A stretch of DNA of 64,000 nucleotides from Diadema setosum (Eukaryota; Echinodermata; Echinoidea; Diadematoida; Diadematidae). Below, piece by piece: positions 25,701 through 38,900 of the stretch. Position numbers and translations under genes: made by a program. A model generated the notes under the pieces. The model was not told the DNA's origin, searched no databases, and saw nothing but the letters and a program-made list of their open reading frames with translations. The stretch's first letter is position 1. Every line of letters begins with the position of its first letter. The stretch lies in NCBI RefSeq assembly GCF_964275005.1, contig NC_092701.1, positions 33,110,520 through 33,174,519 of the forward strand. Reading direction: 5' to 3'.

Positions 25701-28700
25701 CAGAACTCCCATCACATACTGTGACACGACCAGAGGTATTATGCACAAAACATTATTGTCTCGGGCACAAGGTAAAGCACAGATTTTCTAATATAGCAAA
25801 TAGGGATCATTGTGATTAAACACGAAATAGACAGACTTCAAAATATCTCTCTCCTAATATCGTCAGTGCTTACTGAATGGTATTCGAGCTACACAGATGC
25901 ATTCATGTGCTCATTTATGCTCATTCTTCAGTTTCGCCGTCAATTCGTCATCCTTTCTTCCTCTCCCGCTCTTTAAAATCATCAAAACCAATGTATATTC
26001 ATTAAAAGTTCTGTTACGTGTCAGAAGACTATCCCTCCCAATTGAATACTTTCTCAAGAGAAGTTACAAAAAGAACGAAGAAGAAGCAGAAAGGAAGAAA
26101 GACATAAGAAGAGAATGTAAGCAGGTAAGTAGGAATGATTAAATTGATTTTTGTTTTACTGTGACCACCAATGAAGCATAGAATCATTATAAATAATAGC
26201 AGCCAGACAACTTAAGTCCCCTCCCAAAGACTAGGCAAATGAGGATAAAGTGCCTTGCCTAGAGGTACAACCGATGCATCCAGGGGATTCGAACCAATTG
26301 AACAACGTGATTTACAGTCAAAGGTCTTATCCACAGAACCACATCTCCCCAAACCACAATTTCTCAGTAAACATCGAGGAGCGAAACCTAGCGCTAAATG
26401 GTCATATTTTGGTAGGAAAAGAGCGTGCAGTCATCAGTTTTATTGGTGAGTGCTGCATACTCACGGCATTTCCTTTCGTCTAGTCCGTCTGGGCACTGGA
26501 CCTTGAAGTCACACACCTGGTCGGGGTCGATACAAGTAACGCCGTCACCGCAGCCAAACTTGTTTGGGTTCAAGCAGTGATTCGGCAGGGGTGTGGCTAG
26601 TGAGGAATCAACACAATATGCCGATTTCAACATGACGTTTGATCTTTTGCTATTTGATATCAAGTCTGTATCTCTCTTCATCCATATGTAAATTGGTATC
26701 AAAGCCAACTGCTTAATTATTTACACGCAACGCAACTTAATTAACAGACTGAATTCCATGTAATAGAAAAATTGGATATGATTACTGCACGTTTATTCAA
26801 CAAACATCATGTAATAATGTGATTTTAGCGTTGAAAATGACACGGTCGCATGTGTGTGTGCGTGTGTGTGTGTGTGTGTTTTGTTGTAATTGTTGTTGTT
26901 GTTGTTGTTGTTTTGTTTTGTTATGACAGTGACAATGATGTGACAATGGCGTCAGATACAAAAACAAAATCAATTGAAAAAAGGTTTCAGTTTCGGATTC
27001 GTTGATTTGTCATATCTAATATGAACGACTAGTTAAGACACGTAAGACACCAGACTCATACGAAGTTGTTCATAAGGTATCAAAGTCCAAAAGTTCGACA
27101 CTCTGACTACGCTAGATTGCTATAGTCCTGACGAATACAAATGAGGTAGCCCATCACCTTTAGACGAATATACATTATTATCTCGACTAAAATCTACATG
27201 ATTCCAACTAATATAATGAGGGTTAAGTTTTTAGCCTAGCGAAACAGCCACCAACAGGACCTTACCGGGCTGTGTGGGAATCACCGGGAGACTTGAGGCG
27301 TGCTTGCAGCCCGGAGTAAAGCTGATGTCATCGAGGGCGATATCACTCTTCACAGTGTAACCGATCGTTCCTTCGATGATTACCTAGGAGTTTCAGAATT
27401 GAAAACAAAAATGCAACCCGGCGGAGATATCATAAAACCACGTATTAACGTTTATACGCATCAACATGGAGAGGGGCATTTGGATTTTATTTGAATCCAA
27501 CACGGTTGTACACAAATGTTTGTATGGAAAATGTCATAGTCTAAAAATTACAAATTTATGTTTCATATTGTATCTGAAAATGAAGTATGTGGTTTACGTG
27601 TATCTTGCTAAGTTCATGCTATGACTGATTTCTTAATTTTATCAAAACATATTCAAGTAGTCATCAGAAAGCCTAAAAAATGGAATAGGGTCAAACTAAG
27701 GAACCGGCAATTCTGATATACATGTACACTTCATAAGAAGGACTATTACTATAAACTCACCTGGAAATCGCTAGACAGTCGGAGGTCCACTGTGTCATAG
27801 AGCCAATAATCTCCTTGGTCCAGTTCCTCGGACCAGATCTGGGTCATGGGTCCGTTGATCTCGGTCCTGGTGTAGATTTTTAGGGCCCCTATTCCATGGC
27901 CGTACATGTGGTAGTAGAACCGCATCTGGAATGTAAACGTAGTGGGTTTTTTTTTTTTTTTTGTGGATTTCATCTTCGATAAAACGATCGTCTCTCTTCA
28001 TGTATAGTCAGGAGTAGATAATACAGGTAGTGGACACATTTACTCAATGAGCAGACCATGAGATTGCTACGATATATCATAGCAACTGATTGACGAATTA
28101 CCCTTCATAGACGGAAAGTAAACGCCGATTATTCAGTGAGTAATAGCCATGGGGGAAATAATGGCATATATCCTGGAACGGAACTCGTGACGAAAGATGA
28201 ATGTGATTTCTGATGTCTTGGTCTGAGCTAAATGGATGAATGGTTGTTTGAAGAAAGCAGCCACACTTATCTCTGTTTAAAACGTGTTATACACTCACCG
28301 AGCATCCAGTAAGGGCAGCTTTGATTGGAAAGCTCTCAAGCTTGGCCCGGTCGCCGTTCCTTCGTTCGTCACTACCCTCCGTGTAGATGTAGTGACCTGC
28401 AGTGAATAAGTTCATAATGTTCAAAAGAATCTATTTCTATTTTCCTTTCACTTGGCATCATTCAGACATTTTAGCTACCATGGAATGTATATAGAGTGAC
28501 AATAGGATACATAATCCGCATAGAAGGAGAGAGATCATTTACTCCGAATGGAAATCATCATTTCAAAAAGAAAAAATCATTTCCTTATTTTCCATAAAAT
28601 GGAAAATCTTCATGAATCAAGTGGCATACTTAATTGACACATAAATAGAGCACACATCCCAAAATGAAACAATGAAACACAAACGATAATAAAACAACAC

Positions 28701-31700
28701 ACATTTACTCAGTATGGAAATAGCAAAGAAAACTGTACACCCAATAACAGAATATACACCCAATCTAAATTAGATTTTTTTAAAGGTTTTTAGATTTAAG
28801 ATTCTTATGAAATGGCTATCACCCCCGCATCTTTTAGATCGCAACTGCTGATCTACAATTTAACAAACATGTCGGAAAAACGAACCAGTGGGAACCTGCT
28901 CCGTATCATTCAAATACACATTTAAAAATCCAATGATACAAGGATCGTTTCGAGAGAACGATCAAATCAATACTCAACATAAAATCTTTCCTTCCCATCA
29001 AGCCTCTCTCCGATCCTCCCCTACCCCATTCACATAATTTTCTTTTTCTACAGCAATTTCCACTATTACGGTGTTTGATTTCATTCAATACAGTCAGCAG
29101 TGTTGCATGTATTATTCGCATTTACCTGAATGTGTCTTAAACTGTTAAAGGGATGGTATAGTTTCGGTTGAGATGGGGCTTAATGTTTCCAGATTTTTTG
29201 CGAGATAATGACCAACTTCGTATAAAACCTCTGATGAAATATGGAAGAGCAAACGACTCTAAAAAGAGACGTCTTAACAAAAGGTGAGGCCCATCTTTAT
29301 TAGGATCATTAGTTTTACTTTGTTTTTCTCAGATCTCAGCTCAGATCTCCGCTAATTCAAAACCGATTTTCATCAAATAAACTTTAAATTCCTCTTCGAA
29401 TTGTATGCTCTTTAATATCTCATAGGTGACTTCTAATTATCTCGCAATAAAAAAAAAACTAAAATCTGAATTCCCATCTCAACAAAACACAGATACACAT
29501 GCACAATGTCAGGGAAGACGTACCGCTGTTTGAGCGCGTGGTGTGGTCGTTACCAGGACCGGTGCCGTCACTTCCGGTACCCCCGGATATCCGCCTCCAG
29601 TCAAACTCGTCGTTCGTCATTTGTGTCCACTCGCACAGGTCCGTCTCGAAATCGCACATTGTGTAGCCAAGGGCCGCTGTGAGAAAACATATATAACAAG
29701 CATGTGTCAACATTCATCAGTCGGAAAATGGACCTCAAGTGATATTCAAATAAGTGCTGGACCGATACAAAAACATAAAAATCATCCAAGTTTATTTCAG
29801 CCGTCATATGTGTTGTCCGATAAACATAAAAGCTAAATTTAGAGAAGTGATCTTTTGTTATCTAATTCATCATTTGGGGAAAGAACCCTAGCATAAAGAA
29901 TAGATATACAGTTAAGATATTCAACCATTCATGCTATTATTCATTACTTAATATGTCATGATCACAACAGAGCCTTATTTAAGTGTTGGCATCTACTTCA
30001 TGTGACGTAATAAATTCCTATCGATGTTTTGGATGATGACGTACCACATGTCGTAGGTGTCTCGTCTGTCAGGTCGCAGCAGTCCACCGTGTAGTCGCAC
30101 CGACGACTCGTGTCGTAGCATTCTCCCGATGCGCACTGCGACTCGCCCACTCCGCACTCGCCCACACTCACCGGCAGCGGATACTCGCAGTTCTCGAACT
30201 TGAGATCGTCCACGGCGAAGCCGCTGTCGGACGGGATCTGCTGTCGGTCTTCGACGTCGATGACCATCTGGGAAAGACAAATGAAAAACAAATGCATTTC
30301 CAGACCATGTGAGGAAAAAAAAAAATAACCGCTTGAGGATCACCTTTGTTGTCGCAAGCATGATCTAAAAAATCTGAGGTGCTAAACAGAGTAAGGCCAA
30401 GTATAAGTCTTAAAGATAATGAATAAAGAATGTTCATGTTCATATTATAAGTAATTCAATTCTTGGTTTGGACAGAAGTTGCGATGATTTCCTATCAAGG
30501 GTACGACAACGTAAATGCACTGGCTGTACACTGACCTGAAAGTTGGCACTGCAGGGTGGTACATCAACCGTTGCCAACAGCCACTTGTTGTAGTCGTAAA
30601 CCCGATCGTTGACCTTCAACAGCCGCTGGTCCTTCCCGTCGTCGAGAGTCTTGATATAAATCTCGAGGTCACCGAACTCGACGCCGAACATGTTGTACCA
30701 CATGGTGAATTTGCAGGTGCGAGCTGCGAGCTTGAATACGGGGCCAAGGAGGCGGGCTCGCGTGTTGAGGAGAGTGTCGGCACCGTCCACGTAGATGTAG
30801 TGGCCTTGTTAAAAAGAAAAGTAGCATCGATCCTCATACGTTTAGAAATTCCCCAAATAGTGCAGATGAACATATCGCTCTTGGGCAACTCATCTTTTAA
30901 TAGTAGACCTTTTCTGCCAAATGTGAATTGAATTGAGTTTTCCTTCTTTCTCACAATCCATCAAATGTAGAAGTAAAATTTCTAACAATGATAGACCTAA
31001 TCTTCTTCGATATAACTTTTACATGACGTATACTTTATAACAGCCTACACCAGATATTTACTATGTTTGATACTGCTGTTGTTGATACTATGTTTGTTTG
31101 ACGATGTGTTTCTCGTCTGATGCGGTATCAGTACATTCTATATCAAACTCGTGACCATGTATCCGTGGAAAGCGCCCTCATACCATTGGCAGAGTCGGAC
31201 GTGTGGTCCTTCTCGGGTCCCATGAAGCCCTCGTAAGGGGGCGGGTCGTACCACTCCCAGTCGAAGTCGTCGTCGAAGTCCTGGCTCCAGTAGCAAAGAT
31301 CAGTCTCAAAGTCGCACGACGTAGCTTAAATCGAGAAGAAGAGAAGGGACAGATTATTGCAACATTTTGGTGACGTTCCCGCAAACACACTTATCATCAT
31401 CATAATAATGAAAATGATTGTGTTGAAGACAATTATAGCCCCTAAATTTAGTGATACCTATGGTGATGTGAGTGACATTAGTGTAGTGACGATGGTAATC
31501 TTATTCTTCCGTTATGACAGCTGTTATTAAACCAACATATGCATTTTTTTTTTAATCTTCGTGATCATTATCATAATAGTCAATAAAAAGATAACCATTT
31601 CAAACCTTTGAAATCATCAGGTATCACAGCGTAGGTTTTCATTGCATAAATTCGTCGCTAAGGGGATGAGAACATGCAATATGTTCAATCCGATGGGTTT

Positions 31701-34700
31701 TAAACACTGACTGGAAAGGTTATGAGCCTACGGGCCCCTGAGGTGTCACTTTCAACCTGTTCAGGTTAAAGTGCTTTCTTAATGTTCCGACAAGCAGAAT
31801 CATCAATTGTGTGGTGGAACCTACCTATCACCCTTGCCTATCGCATTAGCTATAGTCAAAGATACAATCTTAGCCGGGAGCACATTGGCCTTGTAAACTT
31901 ATCGCAGAGTCAGTGGTAACTACATTTGGTAAAGCAACCCTAAATTCACGACATTATAGATGTCAAAGATGTCATAGATGTCATAATGCTGTTGTCATAC
32001 TCTCATCGACACTGTGTAACACGAATGCCTTGTAACGAATTGACATGTCTTAACTGAATTTTGACTTTCAATTTCCTGACTGATTACAAGATGGTGGCAC
32101 TATTCATCAAAACTTCTGTTTTGTGGTCGGTCATCAGTAGGCCTATACAGTAATGCACAGGACCGAGTGGATCGGTTAGAATTGGGTGCACGAGTTTAAC
32201 CATAAATTTGGAACTGTCTAAACCGACGAGCACGATTGCTTCCAAAGTAAAACGAGAGCATCCAATTCTCATCGATCCACGACACAGACCTGTGCATCAT
32301 TCGTTTTATGAAATGGTCTCATAAATTCATGAAATTCAACCTTTTTCCCCATCATGCGTCCGGCACACCTACAACACTTTACAAGGCTTGAGCCATGCGT
32401 TCGGATTTTACCGGACGCACGGCTTAATGTGGATCAGTACACATCCATGCACGATAATTGGCAATTAATCAGATTGCAGATATTCTAAAAGCCATTTGAT
32501 AATATTCTGAAAAGAAATCGAGCACAGATGATCAACTTACGGCAATACTTCTCGTCGTTCTCTGCGGGCATGCAGTCGTGTCTGAAGTCACAATACCGCG
32601 ACTCGTCGATGCAGTCCTGGTTGCAAGGAAGCTGGCCATCCGGGCAGCCGGGATGAACTACGAAGTGATGACGACACGACACAATTAGGTAAACGGTAAT
32701 ATAACTTCAGCTTAGACAAGATTGACATTCAATCTCCCTTGTACCTGAACCCAAACTTCTGTTCAGCAATTCGGGGACACGAAGGCCAAAAATGACAATT
32801 TGCACCTCATACCTACAGTCGGTTTACGGCGACACAACATTTATTTTCGTTAGAATGTTAAAGCAAATTAACAGAATGACATAGGACCTATAGTTCGTTA
32901 TAATTTGACATAGGATAAAGCAGCTATGGAAATTTAAAGTTGCACAAGTTTTAACAAAACAATGACAATTATTAGTCGCAACCACATGTATACTGTACCG
33001 TATGTCCAAAAAAAAAAAAAATTCAACGGGACCCTCCTCAATGATATCTTTAAAAATGGTGAATCAATCCAAATACAAATTCAGGGTATGAAACTATAAC
33101 TCATTGCCCACATCTTACAGAAAACCCCATTCGATTTGCTTCAGTGGTCAAAGAGAAGGAGGAATTTTGTAGAGGATGTGAAGAATCTCTTCCCTCCAAG
33201 TTCTGTCTATTGTATTCATACACAAAAGCATCGAAGTGCTCAACTTGAGAGTATCAGACTCAAGACATGCTTTCCAACATTCCACATTTCTCTGTGACCG
33301 CTTAACCAAATTGAATGGTTTTTTTTTTTGTTTTTTTTTTTTTTGCAAAATAGAGCTAAGATGTTATATTATAAAACCCTGGAGTAGCATTTAGACAGTT
33401 TCATCATTTTGGGTGTTATCAATGCAAAAATTTGATTGTAATTTTTTGGGGACATACTGTATATTAAACGAGGCAATCATTATATTACAAGCTGTCATTT
33501 GTTTGTCGCAAATACAACCACTTCAGGTGTAAATGGCAACATGAGTACATCACTTTATACCTTAATGCAAATGACATATATCACTTATTCCGTTTCATTT
33601 TATAGGAAAAACACAATGAGAGAAGATATGTCAATACTCCATCAAATTTGTAAACGCGGTTATGTCAATAATGGCGGTCCCATCTCATCTTTCCCCGTCC
33701 CGTCCCTTACCCGGTGGTGGAGTCCCAATGACCGGAAATGGGGCGGTGGCATTCACACATCCCGGCGTAAAGCTGATATCATCCAGGGCAGTGTCACCGA
33801 CGTTTGTAGGCCCTCGAACCCCTTCGAATATTACCTAGTGTTCATGAGGAATGCGAAAGATCAACTTAAAATGACTCTGTTAAGATATGAAATCAGCTTT
33901 ATTGTTTATACGTGGGAGTAGATTTAAATGATATTGAAGCAGACGATGAACGGTGAGATAATAAGTCTCATCAGAATTTATGTGCTTCCTTTAACTTTCT
34001 TCCCAAGAAATGTCTTGAATCATGCTGTCACAGTGCATCGAATCAGTTGATACCAATAAAGATAAGTATAAAAGGTCAGCTGACTCTCACAAATGAACCA
34101 TTTACAGTAGAACGACGTCATGTCATTTCAGCCACGATGTTGCTTTGTTGTAGTTGTTGTTGTTGTTGTTGTTGTTATTGTTGTTGTTTCTTTGTTTTGT
34201 TTTGTTTTTTCTCGGCGAAACCATTGGATTGTGTAGCTTTCAATATTCCGGAGACATAACTTACAAACCAACAATAAAAAAGAAAGTGAAATGACATCAG
34301 TGGGGACTAAGAAATCCTCAAACCCAAACACGGTGTTACCTGGAAGTCATCGTCGCTGCTCAGACTGACAGTTTGATAGATCCAGAAATTACCATGGTGC
34401 TCATCGTCTGACCACAGAAGAGTAAGCGGGCCGTTAATTTGGTTGCGCATGTACACGTTGAGGGCGCCCGTTCCCGACCCTCGCATTACGTAATAAAAGC
34501 GCATCTAGAACGAGACAAGAGTACGAAGTTACGTTCAGATGTGATACTTTCAGAGTTTCAGTGATCCTTAACCTCGAGGATAAACTGCTCTATGGTCTAT
34601 GGTCATAAGCTCTATGTTCATTTCGTCGACGAGATGACTGACTTCGTGACTAAAATAAATGCGCATTTCGTAATTTCGTCGACGAAATGACTGATTTCGT

Positions 34701-35485
34701 AACGAAATCGACCATGCGAAACTTGGAGCCCCAGAGAGCTTATGGTCGAAGTTGGCTTTTCCTCTACGTTAATGATCACTGTCTGAACGTGACTATTGGC
34801 AGAAATTCGTTCACATAACATGCCACAATACGCATATTTGGCATAACACAGATATCCCCTGACTCAGAAATAGACAGTCAGACAAAAGACAGGCAGAAAA
34901 CACACACAAATATACAGACCCACGTACACATGCATGGACAATAATGGAAGGCTATAATTTCTTTCTAACAGAAAAGTGTTTATACAATACAATGGATATC
35001 TATCCTAAGAATAAACAGAGAGACAAAATCATAACATTTTTCATGGACTAATCCCTAACAGTTTCGTTTCATTGTTTGTTTTAACGAGTTATAAATTTCG
35101 AATCCAGCCGAATTGGTCCCACCTCGCAACCTGACGAAGTGCCCTGAATGTAATAGCTTCCCAATCTGTACGTATCCCCAGGCTGGGCGCCGTTCATTTC
35201 GGTGTAGATGTAGTAACCTGGTGAATGTGAAGAACAAAAGATTGTAATGGCATGAAAAAAACAAGTTAAGATGACAAAAAGTTTAGTTTCACCGATGTAC
35301 AAGCTGTAGGTAAACGAGAGGGTTTTCATTGTGTTTTTCCCGCAAAAAAAAAGGGATTTTACTCCGATGAGAATAACTTCTATATTAGAAATCTTTACCG
35401 TCTCATCAAAATAACTTCCATTGTAATAAAGATTCGATCATGTTTTTTTTTTTCTTTGCTCTGATATGGATTCTCGGCTACCTTA

Positions 35486-35577
<92 letters not shown>

Positions 35578-35944
35578 ATTATATCAAGAAATGAGAAGCT
35601 GAACTGGACAGTAACAATCTCTGAATATTTGGCTATTGAAAAAGCAACGCTGTTGGAGAACTCCAACATCAGAAATATCCCGCAATACAAGGAGAGACAA
35701 TGAAAGAGATATATTGTTGACTGAGACCCAGATTAAATAAACATATAGATCGTTTCTGACCTTTGTTTGATTTCGTGGTGTGGTCCTTGGATGGTCCCGT
35801 ACTCCCCGTGCCCGTGGTTCCCTTGTTTCTGGTCCAGTCGAAGTTGTCATCCTGGAGCTGGACCCAGTCGCACATGTCTACCTCAAAGTCGCACATGTTG
35901 TAATCAGCTGCGCAAAGAGAAAAAATAATGATGATAAAGAAAAT

Positions 35945-35990
<46 letters not shown>

Positions 35991-38900
35991 CCAGGGTAGC
36001 CTTTTCAGTGTCGCCACTGCTCTACTAGAGGGCCCTGCCATTACTTTTACCCTGGCGTTAGGTACCCATTTAAACAATTAGGTCGAGAGGGACATGGTTG
36101 GGTAAAAACATCTTGTCCAAGGACGTAAGCACTGGGCGGGAATCGAACTCGGGTCCTCCGATTGGGAGTCGAGAGTCTTACCCACTATGCCACAGTGCCC
36201 CCATGAACATTACTTTTCAAGAAATGACTTGCAAAGCTTGTCATGACAGGAAGGATGGTATTTGTTACTGTTATTCTTATTGTTAATGTTTGATGGGGAA
36301 AAGCAACAATAATAGCAGTGATTTCAAGAACCGTCTCTACCCGTCCAGTCCCTCCTTTACGGAAGCTTATAAGTGCCACCGCAAAGATAATGATTCTCGC
36401 CTTCTCTACCTTTCCGGATCGGAGAAGGAGACATCTGAGGTTTCATCTTCTCGACATCTAGGGTCCGAGAAGGCATAGGAAGCGAGATCTGAGATCTCTT
36501 TATCTCGATCTCTTGGGTCAGAGAAAAGCAGGAAGACGAGAAAGTGAGACAATGAGAAAACGAAATAATGAGATCCCATTTTTTTTTTTTGGCCTTCTCG
36601 GACCCCAATATGGTCTAGAAGGTGAGGAATTATCTCCTCTTCTTAGTGGCACTTAAAAACCTCCTTACTCCACCCTTTCTCATCAAAGAGAAATGAAGAG
36701 GTGGGGGTGGGTTGGAAGATGGAGATAGACAGACAGACTGGTAGTAAAATTTGCAGTTACTTTACCACAGAGCGCCGGATCTTCGTCTGTGCCGTCGCAG
36801 CAGTTGAGGGTGAAGTCACAAGTCTCCCCTTCCGGGTAGCAATGTCCGGAGTCGCACATCTCGCTGCCCGCATCACATGTCTCTCCCGTTGCCAGGGGCA
36901 ACGTGTAAGCACAATCAAAGAAGCGGAGGTCGTCGACCGCATAACCGCCGATGGCGGCGCCGTTTTGGTTGTCTTTGGCCTCGATAAGCAGCTGAAAAAG
37001 AAACACAAATATGATATCTACCCGATGAGTCCAAATTTCAGTATTGTAATGAAAATAGAGGCTGCTATACATAGTATGCCTTGTTTCGAGGTATGTGAAT
37101 AAAGCTTCTGTCACTTTCGTTTTAATAGCTGTAATGGTAGCTTCAAGTAACCATGTAAATAAGAGTTACTCCGCTTAGCAGCCTGGGGTCATCGTTAAGG
37201 TGGCACGAGTACAGGCAAACGGGTATCAAAGCTGATCGTTCTCAACGCCAATGAGTGCATGTATAGAACAAAAAAAAATGCATTTATTATAATGGAAGTC
37301 ATCCAAGTCACTGCATTTCTTGAAATTATGATTTATTTCTACTGACATAGATTACACATATTTTCTACATAAAGATAGGTTTCTTACCCTGTCTCCCTGT
37401 GACAGCAGGTTTACATAGCAGTCTTAATGCGACGTGATATTCAATGTCAATCTTATGATCAAACCGTGGACACGACCCGTAAAATAGATAACAGTGCTCT
37501 GTAACCGAAGTAGACTAGTGCTCTGTAACCGAACCTACTGGCTATTTTGGTTACTTTAAAAGCTCTCTTTACCCTAAAACTTTCTGCACAGGCCGCCACC
37601 TCCACCTCGTAATAATTCCACCTGTCTAGCGTGTCAGGGTTCTCCGTCTTGTCTTCGGCAGTGAGGAGGTTGTAGTTGCGCCCGTCGGAGGGCGTACTTT
37701 GGAAAACTTTCAGCGTGCCGAAGTCGGCCCCGAACACGAAGTACCAGAAACTGAAACGGCAACCCCGGGCAGCACGGCTGTAAGCCGGGCTGCGGAGGCG
37801 CGTGTAGTCGTCCTTCGTTGTGTTCGACGAGTCCACATAAATGTAGTGACCTATCACAACCAACGACAATCGCATGGATGAAATAACACCCCAATATCAC
37901 GCTCATAGTTTCACAGTGATGGCGAGGATGAAAGTGATGATAATGATTATGTTTCAATAATACTATCATAACAATCATATTACCAAAGATAACGTAACGC
38001 AGATCAATGATGATGATGATGATGATGATGATAAGGTCTTATTAACACAGGGTAATCTCTTCAGTGTTGACGATGTTATACCAGAAGGCCCTGCCATTAT
38101 TATTACCAGTTGCCAGTTACCCACTTATACACCTGGGTCGAGAGGGACATAGTGGGTAAAAACATCTTGTCCAAGAACGTAAGCACTGGGCGGGATTCGA
38201 ACTCGGGTCCTCTCTATCCACTATGCCACAGCGTTATCATAAGATTATCCATAGTTATGGCAGTTATTATTTTCATAATCACAATCTTCATCATAATAAC
38301 TTAGGGAAGCAATAGGTGTAAATTTATTTTCTACAAAGAACCAAAACAATGTCCGCAAACATCGTGACAAAGTAACTTTAACCCTGTCACAGTCGACTGA
38401 AGCACAGTGATGTGCGATATACATAGCAGTGCAGACGGTGGTATCGAGGTTATTAAAACGCCAATGCTATTTTCTTCACCGTTCACGCTGTTCAACGTGT
38501 GGTCTGTTGCCGGTCCACTGTACGAGTCCGACAGATCGTCTCGGTCTAGGAGCGTCCAGTCAAACGTGTCGCTGGTCAACTGGTACCAGAAACACAGACC
38601 GTCCTCGAAGCTACACACAGACGCTGCGTGAGAATACACATATCAAAATTCACATTCAAATTCAAATTAAAACTTTATTTTCACCTTTTTTTTTTCAACA
38701 GAATGTACAATATATCCATGACTTTGACCTTTGACTTTTCTAAACGGTTCGAATAAATCCATTAGTAAATAAATAAATAAAATTAATGAGAGAAGTTGTT
38801 TTAATCATACATTTTCGGTCTTGTCCAATTTCCATTTTAATTTGACATCAAGCACTTCTTGCTTTTTGCAAATCTACATTAATTCATTGTCACCTTCCAC

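Noticed and set aside
36320-36660. A coding exon suggested by Ser/Glu-rich frames near 36290-36600
   Set aside because: The sequence is a foldback element with nested inverted repeats; no splice-bounded frame fits the neighbouring gene.
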